Assembly (NCBI GenBank): GCA_937885475.1
Contig: CAKZZR010000137.1
Location: 1 to 8,547, forward strand
Direction: 5' to 3'
Source: an uncultured Treponema sp.
GTDB taxonomy: Bacteria > Spirochaetota > Spirochaetia > Treponematales > Treponemataceae
Length of the DNA stretch: 8,547 nt
Shown piece after piece: positions 1 through 8,015 of this stretch; the stretch's first letter is position 1; each line of letters opens with the position of its first letter. The notes beneath the pieces were generated by a model that searched no databases, had not been told where the DNA came from, and worked only from the letters and a program-made list of their open reading frames with translations. The position numbers and the translations under genes are program-made.

Positions 1-78
1 GAGGAGCTTAAGCGCCTTAAGGAAGAGATTGAGGCGCGCGAGGCAAAGCTGAGCGCAGAAAAGCCGGCTCAGGCTTAA
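1..78 (+). CDS. 3' end of an unidentified gene with a charged C-terminal tail
   Basis: Only the last 25 codons and the TAA stop (76-78) lie in the window. The readable tail is EELKRLKEEIEAREAKLSAE followed by KPAQA. It is rich in Glu and Lys with Leu/Ile spaced as in an amphipathic helix or coiled coil, and ends in a flexible Ala/Pro stretch. The frame is supported by uninterrupted reading to a stop that is followed 13 bases later by a rho-independent terminator, as expected for the end of a transcription unit. The gene converges on the phosphatase gene ending at 147. The tail is too short and too low in information to name a family, so no function is proposed. Confidence 0.6.
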   Translation, partial: EELKRLKEEIEAREAKLSAEKPAQA

Positions 79-91
79 ACAAAATGAACTC

Positions 92-120
92 CCCCGCCGC
101 AAGCAGCGGGGTATTTTTTT
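92..120 (+). terminator. Rho-independent terminator between convergent genes
   Basis: A perfect 6-bp G/C stem (CCCCGC at 92-97 with GCGGGG at 106-111) encloses an 8-base loop and is followed by TA and seven T residues (114-120). It lies 13 bases after the stop at 78, so it should end the rightward transcript. Read leftward, the same hairpin also lies downstream of the operon that ends at 147. On that strand it is followed only by a broken T-rich stretch, so it would be a weaker terminator there. No other terminator for the leftward operon is visible. Confidence 0.85.
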
Positions 121-146
121 CGTACAATCTTAATCACAGCCTATGC

Positions 147-3100
147 TTACGGGCGCTGAATGGCGATGACGGTCAAATCGTCCTCCTGTACGTCCTCCTT
201 GCAATACGCATAGTAGACGTAGTTGGGATTCTTTGGCTTTTCGGTCTCGCCCTTCTCGTTCACGGCAGGAATGGCGTACTGTTCATACAGATTGAAGTGC
301 GCTTTAAGGAAGCCGTCAATGGCAGTGTCAACCTCAACCCAGTCCTTTGCACCGGCGGTAAGCGGCTTGTAAAGGCGGAACAGTTTTTCGCATGAGGCAA
401 GCGCAAGAATGCATTCCTCTATCGTTCCCTCGCAGGTCGTAAAATCAAGCTCCAGGCGCTCGCCAATGGACGGATTCTGCTCCTTGGTAAGCACATATTT
501 CTGCTTATGGAACACTGCCTCGCAAATTTCGCGCACGCGCTCCTCGCCAAATTCCTCCTTATCAATCTCCCACTCAAGGTTTCCAAAATCGTCCGTAACC
601 TGCTCGCCGTCGCTGTTAAGCTTTGGCTTGAGCACGGCAGAAAAATCCGCTTTTCGTTTGGCGCGTCCGTTTTCCTCAATGCCGTCAGTGTACAAAAGCA
701 GGATGTCGCGCTGGTGCAAGGCGATTTTTTCCACAGTAAAGCCGCCCTTCATCTCAACCATGAACGAGGGGAACGGTCCCAGAGCCGGAGATTCCGCAAG
801 CTCGTGCTTTGAAAGTATGCCGGTTTCCTGACTGTACACGCGGAACAGGCGGTCGCCGGCGTGGCTCATGTACGCGGTTCCGGTCTTGCTGTCATACAGA
901 CAAATCATCATGGCAACGAATTTTCCCTTTATGTTCAGAGCTTCCAAAAAATCGTTAGCCTTATACACGAATTCCTCAAGGCGCGTGCCGTTCTTGGCAA
1001 ACGTCCATGCCTCAAACCATTTTTTGTACAGCGTGGCTATAATCGTAACAAGAATTCCCGCCGGAGCCGCATGACCAGAAGCGTCGCATTTTACCACCAC
1101 GTAGAATCGGTCATCCAGCTTTTTGAAGTCAAAATAGTCGCCGGAAACGCCCGCCGCCCCCTTGTAGTAGGCAAACTCACGCACCGCGCCGTCACAAATG
1201 CGCGACACGTTCTGCTTTACATTGCCCGCAAGCGGCTCAAGCGGCACAAGCCCCTGCTGAATCTCGCTTGCGTTCAGCTGCAAATTCAGCTCGCGCGCGT
1301 TAAAGCCAAGGTCATGCTGCATCTTGTTCACGGAATCCCCAAGGCGTCCAATCTCGTTGTTCGGAAGCTCGGTAAGCTCGTTGCGCAAAAGCAGCTCCTT
1401 GTTGTTCTCCTCTGAAATAGCCTTTACAGCGGTCTCAAGGCGCTTTATGGGTCGAACCATGTGTGCGGCAAAAATCACCGACGCAATGATTCCCACGCCG
1501 ATTGCAAAAAGCGCGATAATAAGAATCGTAATCATGATGATTTTGGTGGTTCTTTCTATCTCCTGGTGGAGCGTGCTGGTATTTACCTTTATGAACACAA
1601 TGCCGCGCACAAAATCGGTGGAAAGTCCGCTGCGGTACAAAACCGGCCGATAGAACAGATAATCTGTTACCGAAGAATCAAGCGCCTCATCGTTGTATTC
1701 CGGAATGGAGCCTGCGGATTTTGCGGCAAGCTCAGTAAGCGCGCCGTTTAGCTGAACATTCACCTGCTGCATGGCCTCGTTTATTTCCGCGCGGCGCGCC
1801 TCGCCCGCCTTTTGCCGCTCCGTGTTATAAGCGGAAAGTAGCGTAAGGAACGACGCGCAGTTTTTTACCGCCTCGTCGTTTACGGCAAGGCACTTCTCCA
1901 GCGCTTCCAGCTCCTGTTCGGCATTCTTGGAGATGAGCGAAACGCCCGGCACAAATGAGGTCTTGCGCTGGTTCAGCACGTCGATTTTTTCAGTAATCGC
2001 GCCGTCATTGGACGCCCACACGTACAAAAGCGAGCGGTCCTTTGCATCTCCGCCTTCCGGCAAGCCTGAGATGGTTACGAATTCCGCCTCCCCAAGAGAT
2101 TCCATCTGGCGCGGCAGCTGGCTCAGCTCAAGCACGTCGGCACTTGGCAGATATGAGCGCGCTCCGGTAGAAAGGCTCGAAAGCAATACGTTCACGCGCT
2201 CATGCAAGCCACGCGAAAGCGTCCTGTTCTGACTCCGAATCATGCTGGTTCCAAGAATGACGGAAAGCAGGACGATGATGAACACGACCAGCGAAATCGT
2301 AAAGCCCGCAAGCGACACCTTCAGTGTTCCCGACCGTTTTTTATTCTCTGATGAGTACACGTCCATAAGTTCTCCTTTTGAAACCTGTTCAATAATGCGC
2401 CTTGCCGAATACCATTCCGCGCAGTTCTTTATGAATTCAATGCCGAATACAACCATGCCAAGCGCGCACAGCAGCAGGATGACCGCAAGCAGCACGCTTC
2501 CCATATAGAGTCTGAAGCTGTATGTCCTGCTAACCGTGCGCCAGCGCGGGCGGTAGTCATATTCGTTCTCAATTTTTACGGTGCCGGTCTTAAGAATATT
2601 GAGCGCCGGATTTTTTGTCATGCAAAGGCCGCGGTCAGAATGAACCACGCCCACAAAATAACTTCCCTCAAAGAGGTCGCTTCCAAGGTGAACGCCCTCA
2701 ATTTTTCCGTTTGAGGGAACCTTGTAGCCGCCCTTCTGCGCGTCGACTTCCAAATCCCACGGCTCTTCCCCGTCCTTGTCCACGATGACATGCGTAATCG
2801 TTCCGTCGGTCAAAAAATCATCGCCAAAGATATCAATCTTTACGTCGCCAAACAGCGACTCGTCCTTGCTGATTCGGTCTATGCGCGTTGCAGGAACGTA
2901 GCGGTTCAAAAGAATCGGAACGCTGACCGCCTCGCCAAGATGCCCCGCCTCGTCCACTGCGGCAACCGTAAAAACATACAGTCCGTTGTCAAGATTCCTG
3001 AACTGCGCGGAGGAAAGCTTTGTCTTTATGCTTTCAGAAAGTTTTTTTGGGCGCTCAAGCGCGCGGCGGTTCGCATCCACCAGCTTTGCCCCATAGTCGT

Positions 3101-4838
3101 TAAGCTCCCGGTTTGAAGCCTTCATGGGGTGGCGCGGCGTTCCTGCATATTTTTTTTGTATGCCGCATATTTTTGAAATTTCGTAGCTGTAGCCGTATAC
3201 GTCGGAATCAAGCGGCGACGGCGACCATCGCACGCTGAACGTGTTTGAATTAAGGAACGCCGGGTCAGAGACGCTCGGATATTCCACAATGACCGCACGC
3301 GGCGGCGTCAAGTCCAAAAAATAAGAGAAGACCGCTTCCTTTGACCAGTTTCCGGCGCGGTCAAGCACGTTCGCGCGGAGCGTCCAATAACCTTCCGCGT
3401 CGGCAGTCAGATTCAGGACGGTGCTGTTAGGATAGCTTAGCGCATTCTCGTCCAAATCGGGCGCGGAAGTTCCGTCAAGGCTCCAGCTGTACACGTAGCC
3501 GTCCACGCCGGAGGAATCCTCGGGCAGCCGCACCTTTACGCGTAGCTTCTTGCTCTTTGAGCGGGAGCCCGTCTTATATGAATCAGAAGAAAGCTGGGCA
3601 GGCGCACAGGTCTTGTCGGGCGAAAGAAAGCGGATTCTGCTTTTGTCCGCGCCGTAGGTTTCCTGCCAAAGGAGCGCAAAGGTGTCCTCTGTAAAAAGCG
3701 GGCATGGGTTCCGCGCGGAATTCCTTTCGGTGTCTATGCTGTCCTTACGCCAGGAAAAGCCATCCTTTTGTGCATAAAAAATGCTGTCCCTTCCGCCGCT
3801 CCTCGCATACCAGGAAACATACAGCGTGCCGTCAACGGCAAAAAGGCTTGCACCGCGCGAGGAGCCGTCCTGACTTACGCTTTCTGCGGAGCGTGGAACA
3901 ACGCCTCTCTTGTCCAGACGCTCGTAGCAGATGCGCGTGTTCTCTGAGCCGGGCGAATTGCGCTCCCACACCACATGAACGTCGCCGTCGTAGCAGAACG
4001 CAAACGGAAGCTGGTTGTCATAGCGGTAGGGTTCCGTCTCCTTTTCCTCAAAGGAATTCTCGCCGGTAATCAAAAATGGCTCCGTCCACAGCTCGCCGCC
4101 GTTCTCAGACACGGAGCAGAACAGCTGGTAGGTCATAAAATCCTTTTTTTGCGACTGACTCTGAAAAATCAGGTAGTCACCGTCGGGTGCAGAGGCAAGC
4201 ACTGGCGAAAAGGAATTGCGGTATTTTTCGCTTCCAAAAATCTGGCGGAACGGCGACCACGTAATGCCGTCAGCGGAATGCGCGGCATACAGATAGAAGT
4301 TATGCGTAAGAATTGCGGACGCTCCCACGCTGGTCTCGCGGGCAAGGGAGCAGAACAGCATGAACGAGCCGTCACGCCGAGCGAACACGCGGGGCGCAAG
4401 GAATTCGCCGTCCTCCTCCGCAAAATCAAAGCGACGGAACGAGCGGCATTTGTCTTCAGAAACGTAGGCGCTTATTCTGTTTGCCGAAGAAAGCACGGAA
4501 ACGACCACCGTTCCCGATGATGAAAGAGACGCGGAATACAAATCAGGAATCTCGCCCGCATACGAAAAAGGTCCCGCAAACCGGCTGTTGGTGCTCCACG
4601 TGCCGTCCGGCAGCATATAGCGCACGCTCAAAAAAATCTGATGCCGCGCCGAATCTATCTCCTGCCAGAAGCCGTAGGTCTGCGTTCCGTTTGACACGGA
4701 CTTAGGCGACATAGCCTCGGCGGAAGAAACAAGCTCCGGCGATTCCCAATAGAATTCCCGCGCCTGAGCGGCACGGCAGAACGCGCCCAGCGCTACAAAG
4801 AGAACGCAGATTTTTTTAGCCAAAGACAATTTTTTCAT
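147..4838 (-). CDS. Multidomain membrane receptor with HAMP and SpoIIE/PP2C phosphatase domain
   Basis: This 1563-residue protein probably converts an envelope signal into dephosphorylation of a cytoplasmic Ser/Thr phosphoprotein, typically a STAS anti-sigma antagonist in this family. A signal peptide (1-26, AQA cleavage) precedes a probable sialidase-like propeller (about 30-410) with degenerate Asp boxes at 127-134, 188-194 and 244-251. Ig/Fn3-like segments (about 425-645) and an IPT-like segment (about 650-750) follow. Transmembrane helices lie near 779-803, 842-866 and 1099-1124. A Cache/CHASE-like sensor region (867-1098) sits between the last two, and HAMP spans about 1122-1180. The catalytic domain starts at SEIQQGLVP (1191) and keeps the metal aspartates: SGDYFDF (D1234), CDASGH (D1252), YTDGIEE (D1385) and EDDLT (D1553/D1554). 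Two insertions, near 1390-1428 and 1439-1551, enlarge it. The start at 4838 is supported by the signal peptide and the TGATG overlap with the upstream gene. The phosphatase assignment is firm; the outer domain names rest on pattern only. Confidence 0.93.
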   Translation of the reverse strand: MKKLSLAKKICVLFVALGAFCRAAQAREFYWESPELVSSAEAMSPKSVSNGTQTYGFWQEIDSARHQIFLSVRYMLPDGTWSTNSRFAGPFSYAGEIPDLYSASLSSSGTVVVSVLSSANRISAYVSEDKCRSFRRFDFAEEDGEFLAPRVFARRDGSFMLFCSLARETSVGASAILTHNFYLYAAHSADGITWSPFRQIFGSEKYRNSFSPVLASAPDGDYLIFQSQSQKKDFMTYQLFCSVSENGGELWTEPFLITGENSFEEKETEPYRYDNQLPFAFCYDGDVHVVWERNSPGSENTRICYERLDKRGVVPRSAESVSQDGSSRGASLFAVDGTLYVSWYARSGGRDSIFYAQKDGFSWRKDSIDTERNSARNPCPLFTEDTFALLWQETYGADKSRIRFLSPDKTCAPAQLSSDSYKTGSRSKSKKLRVKVRLPEDSSGVDGYVYSWSLDGTSAPDLDENALSYPNSTVLNLTADAEGYWTLRANVLDRAGNWSKEAVFSYFLDLTPPRAVIVEYPSVSDPAFLNSNTFSVRWSPSPLDSDVYGYSYEISKICGIQKKYAGTPRHPMKASNRELNDYGAKLVDANRRALERPKKLSESIKTKLSSAQFRNLDNGLYVFTVAAVDEAGHLGEAVSVPILLNRYVPATRIDRISKDESLFGDVKIDIFGDDFLTDGTITHVIVDKDGEEPWDLEVDAQKGGYKVPSNGKIEGVHLGSDLFEGSYFVGVVHSDRGLCMTKNPALNILKTGTVKIENEYDYRPRWRTVSRTYSFRLYMGSVLLAVILLLCALGMVVFGIEFIKNCAEWYSARRIIEQVSKGELMDVYSSENKKRSGTLKVSLAGFTISLVVFIIVLLSVILGTSMIRSQNRTLSRGLHERVNVLLSSLSTGARSYLPSADVLELSQLPRQMESLGEAEFVTISGLPEGGDAKDRSLLYVWASNDGAITEKIDVLNQRKTSFVPGVSLISKNAEQELEALEKCLAVNDEAVKNCASFLTLLSAYNTERQKAGEARRAEINEAMQQVNVQLNGALTELAAKSAGSIPEYNDEALDSSVTDYLFYRPVLYRSGLSTDFVRGIVFIKVNTSTLHQEIERTTKIIMITILIIALFAIGVGIIASVIFAAHMVRPIKRLETAVKAISEENNKELLLRNELTELPNNEIGRLGDSVNKMQHDLGFNARELNLQLNASEIQQGLVPLEPLAGNVKQNVSRICDGAVREFAYYKGAAGVSGDYFDFKKLDDRFYVVVKCDASGHAAPAGILVTIIATLYKKWFEAWTFAKNGTRLEEFVYKANDFLEALNIKGKFVAMMICLYDSKTGTAYMSHAGDRLFRVYSQETGILSKHELAESPALGPFPSFMVEMKGGFTVEKIALHQRDILLLYTDGIEENGRAKRKADFSAVLKPKLNSDGEQVTDDFGNLEWEIDKEEFGEERVREICEAVFHKQKYVLTKEQNPSIGERLELDFTTCEGTIEECILALASCEKLFRLYKPLTAGAKDWVEVDTAIDGFLKAHFNLYEQYAIPAVNEKGETEKPKNPNYVYYAYCKEDVQEDDLTVIAIQRP

Positions 4839-4855
4839 CAGATAAGCTCTGCCTT
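4836..4855 (-). promoter_or_regulatory. Overlapping stop/start (TGATG) with weak ribosome binding site
   Basis: On the minus strand the TGA stop of the TPR-like gene (4840-4838) shares its A with the ATG of the phosphatase gene (4838-4836). Upstream, AAGG lies at 4855-4852, about 13 bases before the ATG, with GAG closer to it. Neither is a strong, well-spaced Shine-Dalgarno sequence. A one-base overlap plus a poor binding site suggests that ribosomes finishing the upstream gene restart on the phosphatase, which would keep the two proteins in fixed proportion. Coupling is inferred from this layout. Confidence 0.75.
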
Positions 4856-7800
4856 AATTCGTTTTCGCAGCTTGTCAATCTTGTCGGTGTGATTGCGGCT
4901 GTCCGCCCAGATTTTTTCTATAATCTCGTTGGCGCCGGCGTAATCAAAGGCATTGTATTTTTCCATTGCCTCCTGATACTTCTCATTCACCTCAAACGTT
5001 ATGTTCACAACCTGAGACTCAAGTTTAACACGAATTCTGTTTTTAAGCGATTTTGCCTCGGAATTTCCGCTGTATTTTGCAATCGCCTGATCCGCCTTTG
5101 CCATCGCCTGCTTCAAAAGCTCCTGATTGCTTCCCGCCTGATTGAACAGAACGCGGGCTTCGGCAAGCAGTTTGGCAGAATCGCTTTTTCCAGTGTCGGT
5201 AACGCGCACCTTTATTCCTATCTCGTACTCAACCTCAAGAATCAAGTCCTTAAGCCCCGGATACGACGGATTTATCTCCGCAAGGTCGCGCAGGTCGCTG
5301 TATGCCTCCAGCTGCTTGTCCTTGTTCTTGTAGTCAAGCCGCGCCTGCTCCACGCGCGCCTTAAAGCGGGACGCAAACTGCTCCGGATTCTGAATCTGCT
5401 GAATGCGAAGGCGCAGTATGTTCGCGTCCTTGTTCTTTGGCGCAATCGCACGCAGCTCGTCCAGCTTTGTAAGCGCCTTGGCATATTCCTTTTTATTGAA
5501 CAGCTGGTTCGCAATGCTAAGAATCTGGGCAATCTCTGCAACCTTGTCCGTAGGATAGCGTCCGTTGTTTGCCTGAAGCGCAATGTCTATGATTGAATTC
5601 AAGCCGGAAATCTCACCGTTCTCAATCTCCGGGAACACAACGTTCCACCGCTCCTGCGCGCGCATAAGATATGATTGCGCCTCGCTGTAATTGTCGTTGC
5701 GGTACTCGTCGTTCGCCTTTGCAATAAGGCTGTCCACCTCGTCAAAGATGAACACCTTCTGCCGCTCCTTGATGTCGGTCAGCAATTTGGTAACGTCGGC
5801 AGAGCTTTTCTGACTGAATTCCTCGTCGTAATTGTCACGTAGCGCTTCCATATAGTAGTCGCTCGCCTTGTACGCCTGATCAGTTGCGCGGTCAAAATTC
5901 TCACGCTGAAGGGAGCGGCGGGAATCCCTCATGGACTCGTCTCCCTTGCGGCGGTTGTTCTCTGAACGCTTGATGAGCTTTTCGGCAACCACAAGGAACG
6001 CGCGGGAATCTATGACAATGCCGCTGAGCTTTTCTATGCTGTCCGCAATGGACGCACTCTGACTGCGGTATTCGTCGGCATAAGCGCTGGCAATTTTTGC
6101 CTGTCCGCCAGAAAGCGCCGCCTTTGCGTTCGCAATGAAGGTAGTAAGCTCGCCGGTGCGAACAACCGCCTTCTGCGAATAATGGCGCGTGGAGCCGCTT
6201 TCTGAGTCACCGTTGAGCAAAAGATTTATTTCACGGCTGTCGTCCTGAGCCCGCCTTACGTATTCCGTACCGCAGGCGGCGTAATGGTCTGCCGCCTTTA
6301 CATAAATGGCAACTGCCACGCCGCGAAAAATATCGTCCATGGCAAGCTCGTAGTTTTCTGAAGTTTTTTCTATGCCGCTCCATAAGATAGGCTCGTCCGC
6401 AAGCTGCACGCCTAGCATGGGCGGAGCCTTCTTTTTTTCTGCGGAAGGACGGCCGGGAATTCGCTCCGGCACAGCCAAAGACGGATCCTTCTGTTCCGCA
6501 GCTTTGGCGGAATACTCGGCGACAGCAGCCTTGTACAGCCTTCCCCAGTTTGCATTCTTAGAGGAACCGCCGGAAAGCTCCTGCATGACATTCTCAACGG
6601 AGGAAGCGTATCTTATAAGGTCTGACGCGTAGGTAGAGCCGCCAAGCTCCGCCGCGGAAGGATTTTTTCCAGCAGAAAGCGCGTCCGCCGCCCTTCGGTA
6701 GGAGTCAACCTCCAGAACCTTTTCCACGCGCTGCTCGGTAATGGCGGCAAGACCGTCAATGTAGTCAACCGAAATATTGTAGTTCGGTTTTGCCGCCATA
6801 AAATCCTTGCCGTCCGGCGTGCGGAGCAGTGAATACAGACCGTTCACGGCTTTTCCGTAGACGGCATATCGGCGTATTTTTGCAAGCAGGCGCTTGTCAG
6901 GCAGCGTTCCTTTTTCCTTGAATTCCTCAACGGAATTCTTCTCAGAAAATTCCTGTGCTATTTTATTTATCGCATCGGCTGTCGTCTTTTTCATGCGCTC
7001 TGTGTACAGATTCCACTGACCGTCCATTACGCCAAGAATGCCTTTTTCAGGTGAAAAATTTTCCTGCCAGCCGTACACGGTTCCCAGCGCGAGCGAAAGG
7101 AATTCCTCGCCGTGCTTTAAAAAAATGTCCTCGTCTGCGGAACTGCCTTTTTTTTGTCGTCCTACGCTCTTTTTTTGAGCCGCAGTCAAATTCTGTATCT
7201 GAATGCCAATGTCGTTTATTTCGTTACGGATTTTTGCAAAATCAATGAACACCGCGCGCACCTCAGAAAGAGATGCGTCAATCTGTGGCTCGTTGCCGCC
7301 CTTTACAGACTTCTCATATGCCTTTACCGCGTCCTTAAGGCGCGACTGAATGAGCTTGTACTGCTCGCCCGCAGCCTTCGCCCGCTCAATGAGCCTGTCC
7401 GCCTCCTGAACGACGCTTTCGCCGGAATACCGCCGCGCAAAATTCTCATGCAGCGCGCCAAAGCCTTCCACAGCCTTTGATGCCGCCTCGTCGTATTTTT
7501 CCTGCAAAAAGAGTTCCTTGGTGGCATTCTGGACGGCGCTGTACTGGTACATCGAAACCAGATAGTTCGTGTCCTTTATGACATCAAGCCGCTTGTCGCC
7601 GGGATTCCGCTCCATCTGAATAAGCCGGTCGGTCAGTTCCTTAAGCTCTGCCTCGTTTCCCTCGCGGCCATTTTTTATGACATCGATGAGCGAGCTTACG
7701 TAGGACGAATATTGCTCGCGGCTTTTAAAAATCTTGTCTATGCGCTTCTGAACCGCGTCAAATTCCTCCGGATGGGAAGAAAAATACCCATTCAATGCGT

Positions 7801-7957
7801 CCAAAGCCGCCGCATAATCGCGGTTCTCCTCATCGTCAATAAGACGGTCAATCTGAGCAAGCGTTAAATGCCCCTCATCTGCTTCTGAATCCTCAGAAAA
7901 CATTCCAAATGACGAGAAAAGTGATATAATGATTGCACATAATGCAGTTCTGCGCAT
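4838..7957 (-). CDS. Secreted, largely helical TPR-like repeat protein
   Basis: This 1039-residue protein opens with a Sec-type signal peptide: Arg-Arg, a hydrophobic core at 5-20, and probable cleavage near 21. No later transmembrane segment is evident, so it should be periplasmic or envelope-associated. The rest reads as charged helices. TPR-like helix pairs are clearest at about 35-70, 740-775, 811-845 and 925-970, and near the C-terminus at 990-1035 (for example YAKALTKLDELRAIAP at 824-839). Helical, coiled-coil-like stretches occur around 180-265 and 655-735. A Pro/Lys linker (about 499-514) separates an N-terminal half from the C-terminal repeats. The ATG at 7957 is supported by the signal peptide and by AAAGGA just upstream. 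The gene is first in a two-gene operon and overlaps the receptor phosphatase by one base, which suggests a scaffold or ligand-presenting partner for its exterior domains. That role is inference; no enzymatic motif is seen. TPR-like protein with unknown function is as far as the sequence supports. Confidence 0.9.
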   Translation of the reverse strand: MRRTALCAIIISLFSSFGMFSEDSEADEGHLTLAQIDRLIDDEENRDYAAALDALNGYFSSHPEEFDAVQKRIDKIFKSREQYSSYVSSLIDVIKNGREGNEAELKELTDRLIQMERNPGDKRLDVIKDTNYLVSMYQYSAVQNATKELFLQEKYDEAASKAVEGFGALHENFARRYSGESVVQEADRLIERAKAAGEQYKLIQSRLKDAVKAYEKSVKGGNEPQIDASLSEVRAVFIDFAKIRNEINDIGIQIQNLTAAQKKSVGRQKKGSSADEDIFLKHGEEFLSLALGTVYGWQENFSPEKGILGVMDGQWNLYTERMKKTTADAINKIAQEFSEKNSVEEFKEKGTLPDKRLLAKIRRYAVYGKAVNGLYSLLRTPDGKDFMAAKPNYNISVDYIDGLAAITEQRVEKVLEVDSYRRAADALSAGKNPSAAELGGSTYASDLIRYASSVENVMQELSGGSSKNANWGRLYKAAVAEYSAKAAEQKDPSLAVPERIPGRPSAEKKKAPPMLGVQLADEPILWSGIEKTSENYELAMDDIFRGVAVAIYVKAADHYAACGTEYVRRAQDDSREINLLLNGDSESGSTRHYSQKAVVRTGELTTFIANAKAALSGGQAKIASAYADEYRSQSASIADSIEKLSGIVIDSRAFLVVAEKLIKRSENNRRKGDESMRDSRRSLQRENFDRATDQAYKASDYYMEALRDNYDEEFSQKSSADVTKLLTDIKERQKVFIFDEVDSLIAKANDEYRNDNYSEAQSYLMRAQERWNVVFPEIENGEISGLNSIIDIALQANNGRYPTDKVAEIAQILSIANQLFNKKEYAKALTKLDELRAIAPKNKDANILRLRIQQIQNPEQFASRFKARVEQARLDYKNKDKQLEAYSDLRDLAEINPSYPGLKDLILEVEYEIGIKVRVTDTGKSDSAKLLAEARVLFNQAGSNQELLKQAMAKADQAIAKYSGNSEAKSLKNRIRVKLESQVVNITFEVNEKYQEAMEKYNAFDYAGANEIIEKIWADSRNHTDKIDKLRKRIKAELI

Positions 7958-7960
7958 GTT

Positions 7961-7966
7961 TCCTTT
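7961..7966 (-). promoter_or_regulatory. Ribosome binding site of the TPR-like gene
   Basis: The minus strand reads AAAGGA followed by AAC and the ATG at 7957. The purine-rich match to the 16S tail is good, but the 3-base spacer is shorter than usual. It is the best candidate near this start and supports the start at 7957, which also gives the intact signal peptide. Confidence 0.6.
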
Positions 7967-7986
7967 ATCTATTTTCGGCGACTTAC

Positions 7987-8015
7987 AGTATAGATTAAAG
8001 CATAAAAGCCCGAAA
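7987..8015 (-). promoter_or_regulatory. Candidate promoter of the leftward TPR/phosphatase operon
   Basis: Read on the minus strand, TATACT (7992-7987) matches five of six bases of the sigma-70 -10 consensus. The hexamer 17 bases upstream, TTTCGG (8015-8010), is a poor -35 element and lies inside the right arm of the inverted repeat. Initiation would fall near 7980, giving a leader of about 22 bases that contains the AAAGGA site. A weak -35 overlapped by a candidate operator would fit a promoter that needs an activator, but no experimental start is known. Confidence 0.4.
7989..7994 (+). promoter_or_regulatory. Candidate -10 element of the UPF0164 gene
   Basis: TATAGA (7989-7994) matches four of six -10 consensus bases and sits about 45 bases before the ATG at 8040. 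It overlaps the -10 candidate of the opposite strand, so RNA polymerase could probably not occupy both at once. No convincing -35 hexamer is found at the normal distance. This is a weak call, made mainly because the 82-bp gap must contain the promoters of both divergent genes. Confidence 0.3.

Noticed and set aside
3975..4520. Long open frame on the plus strand (181 codons), and similar ones such as 861-1415
   Set aside because: They lie antisense to the receptor phosphatase gene, have no plausible start signals or recognisable domains, and have Arg/His/Lys-rich compositions typical of reading the complement of a real gene.
3600..4760. Active sialidase in the N-terminal propeller of the receptor
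   Set aside because: Asp-box-like motifs are degenerate and are structural features shared by many non-enzymatic propellers. No FRIP-type catalytic arginine motif is visible, so only a fold-level call is made.
4774..4838. Lipoprotein signal ending at Cys21 of the receptor
   Set aside because: Residue -1 to the cysteine is Phe, which does not fit even a relaxed spirochaetal lipobox. An AQA signal-peptidase I site follows directly at residues 24-26.
7895..7957. Lipoprotein signal at Cys7 of the TPR-like protein
   Set aside because: The cysteine lies at the start of the hydrophobic core, only seven residues from the N-terminus, and the preceding Thr-Ala-Leu does not make a lipobox.
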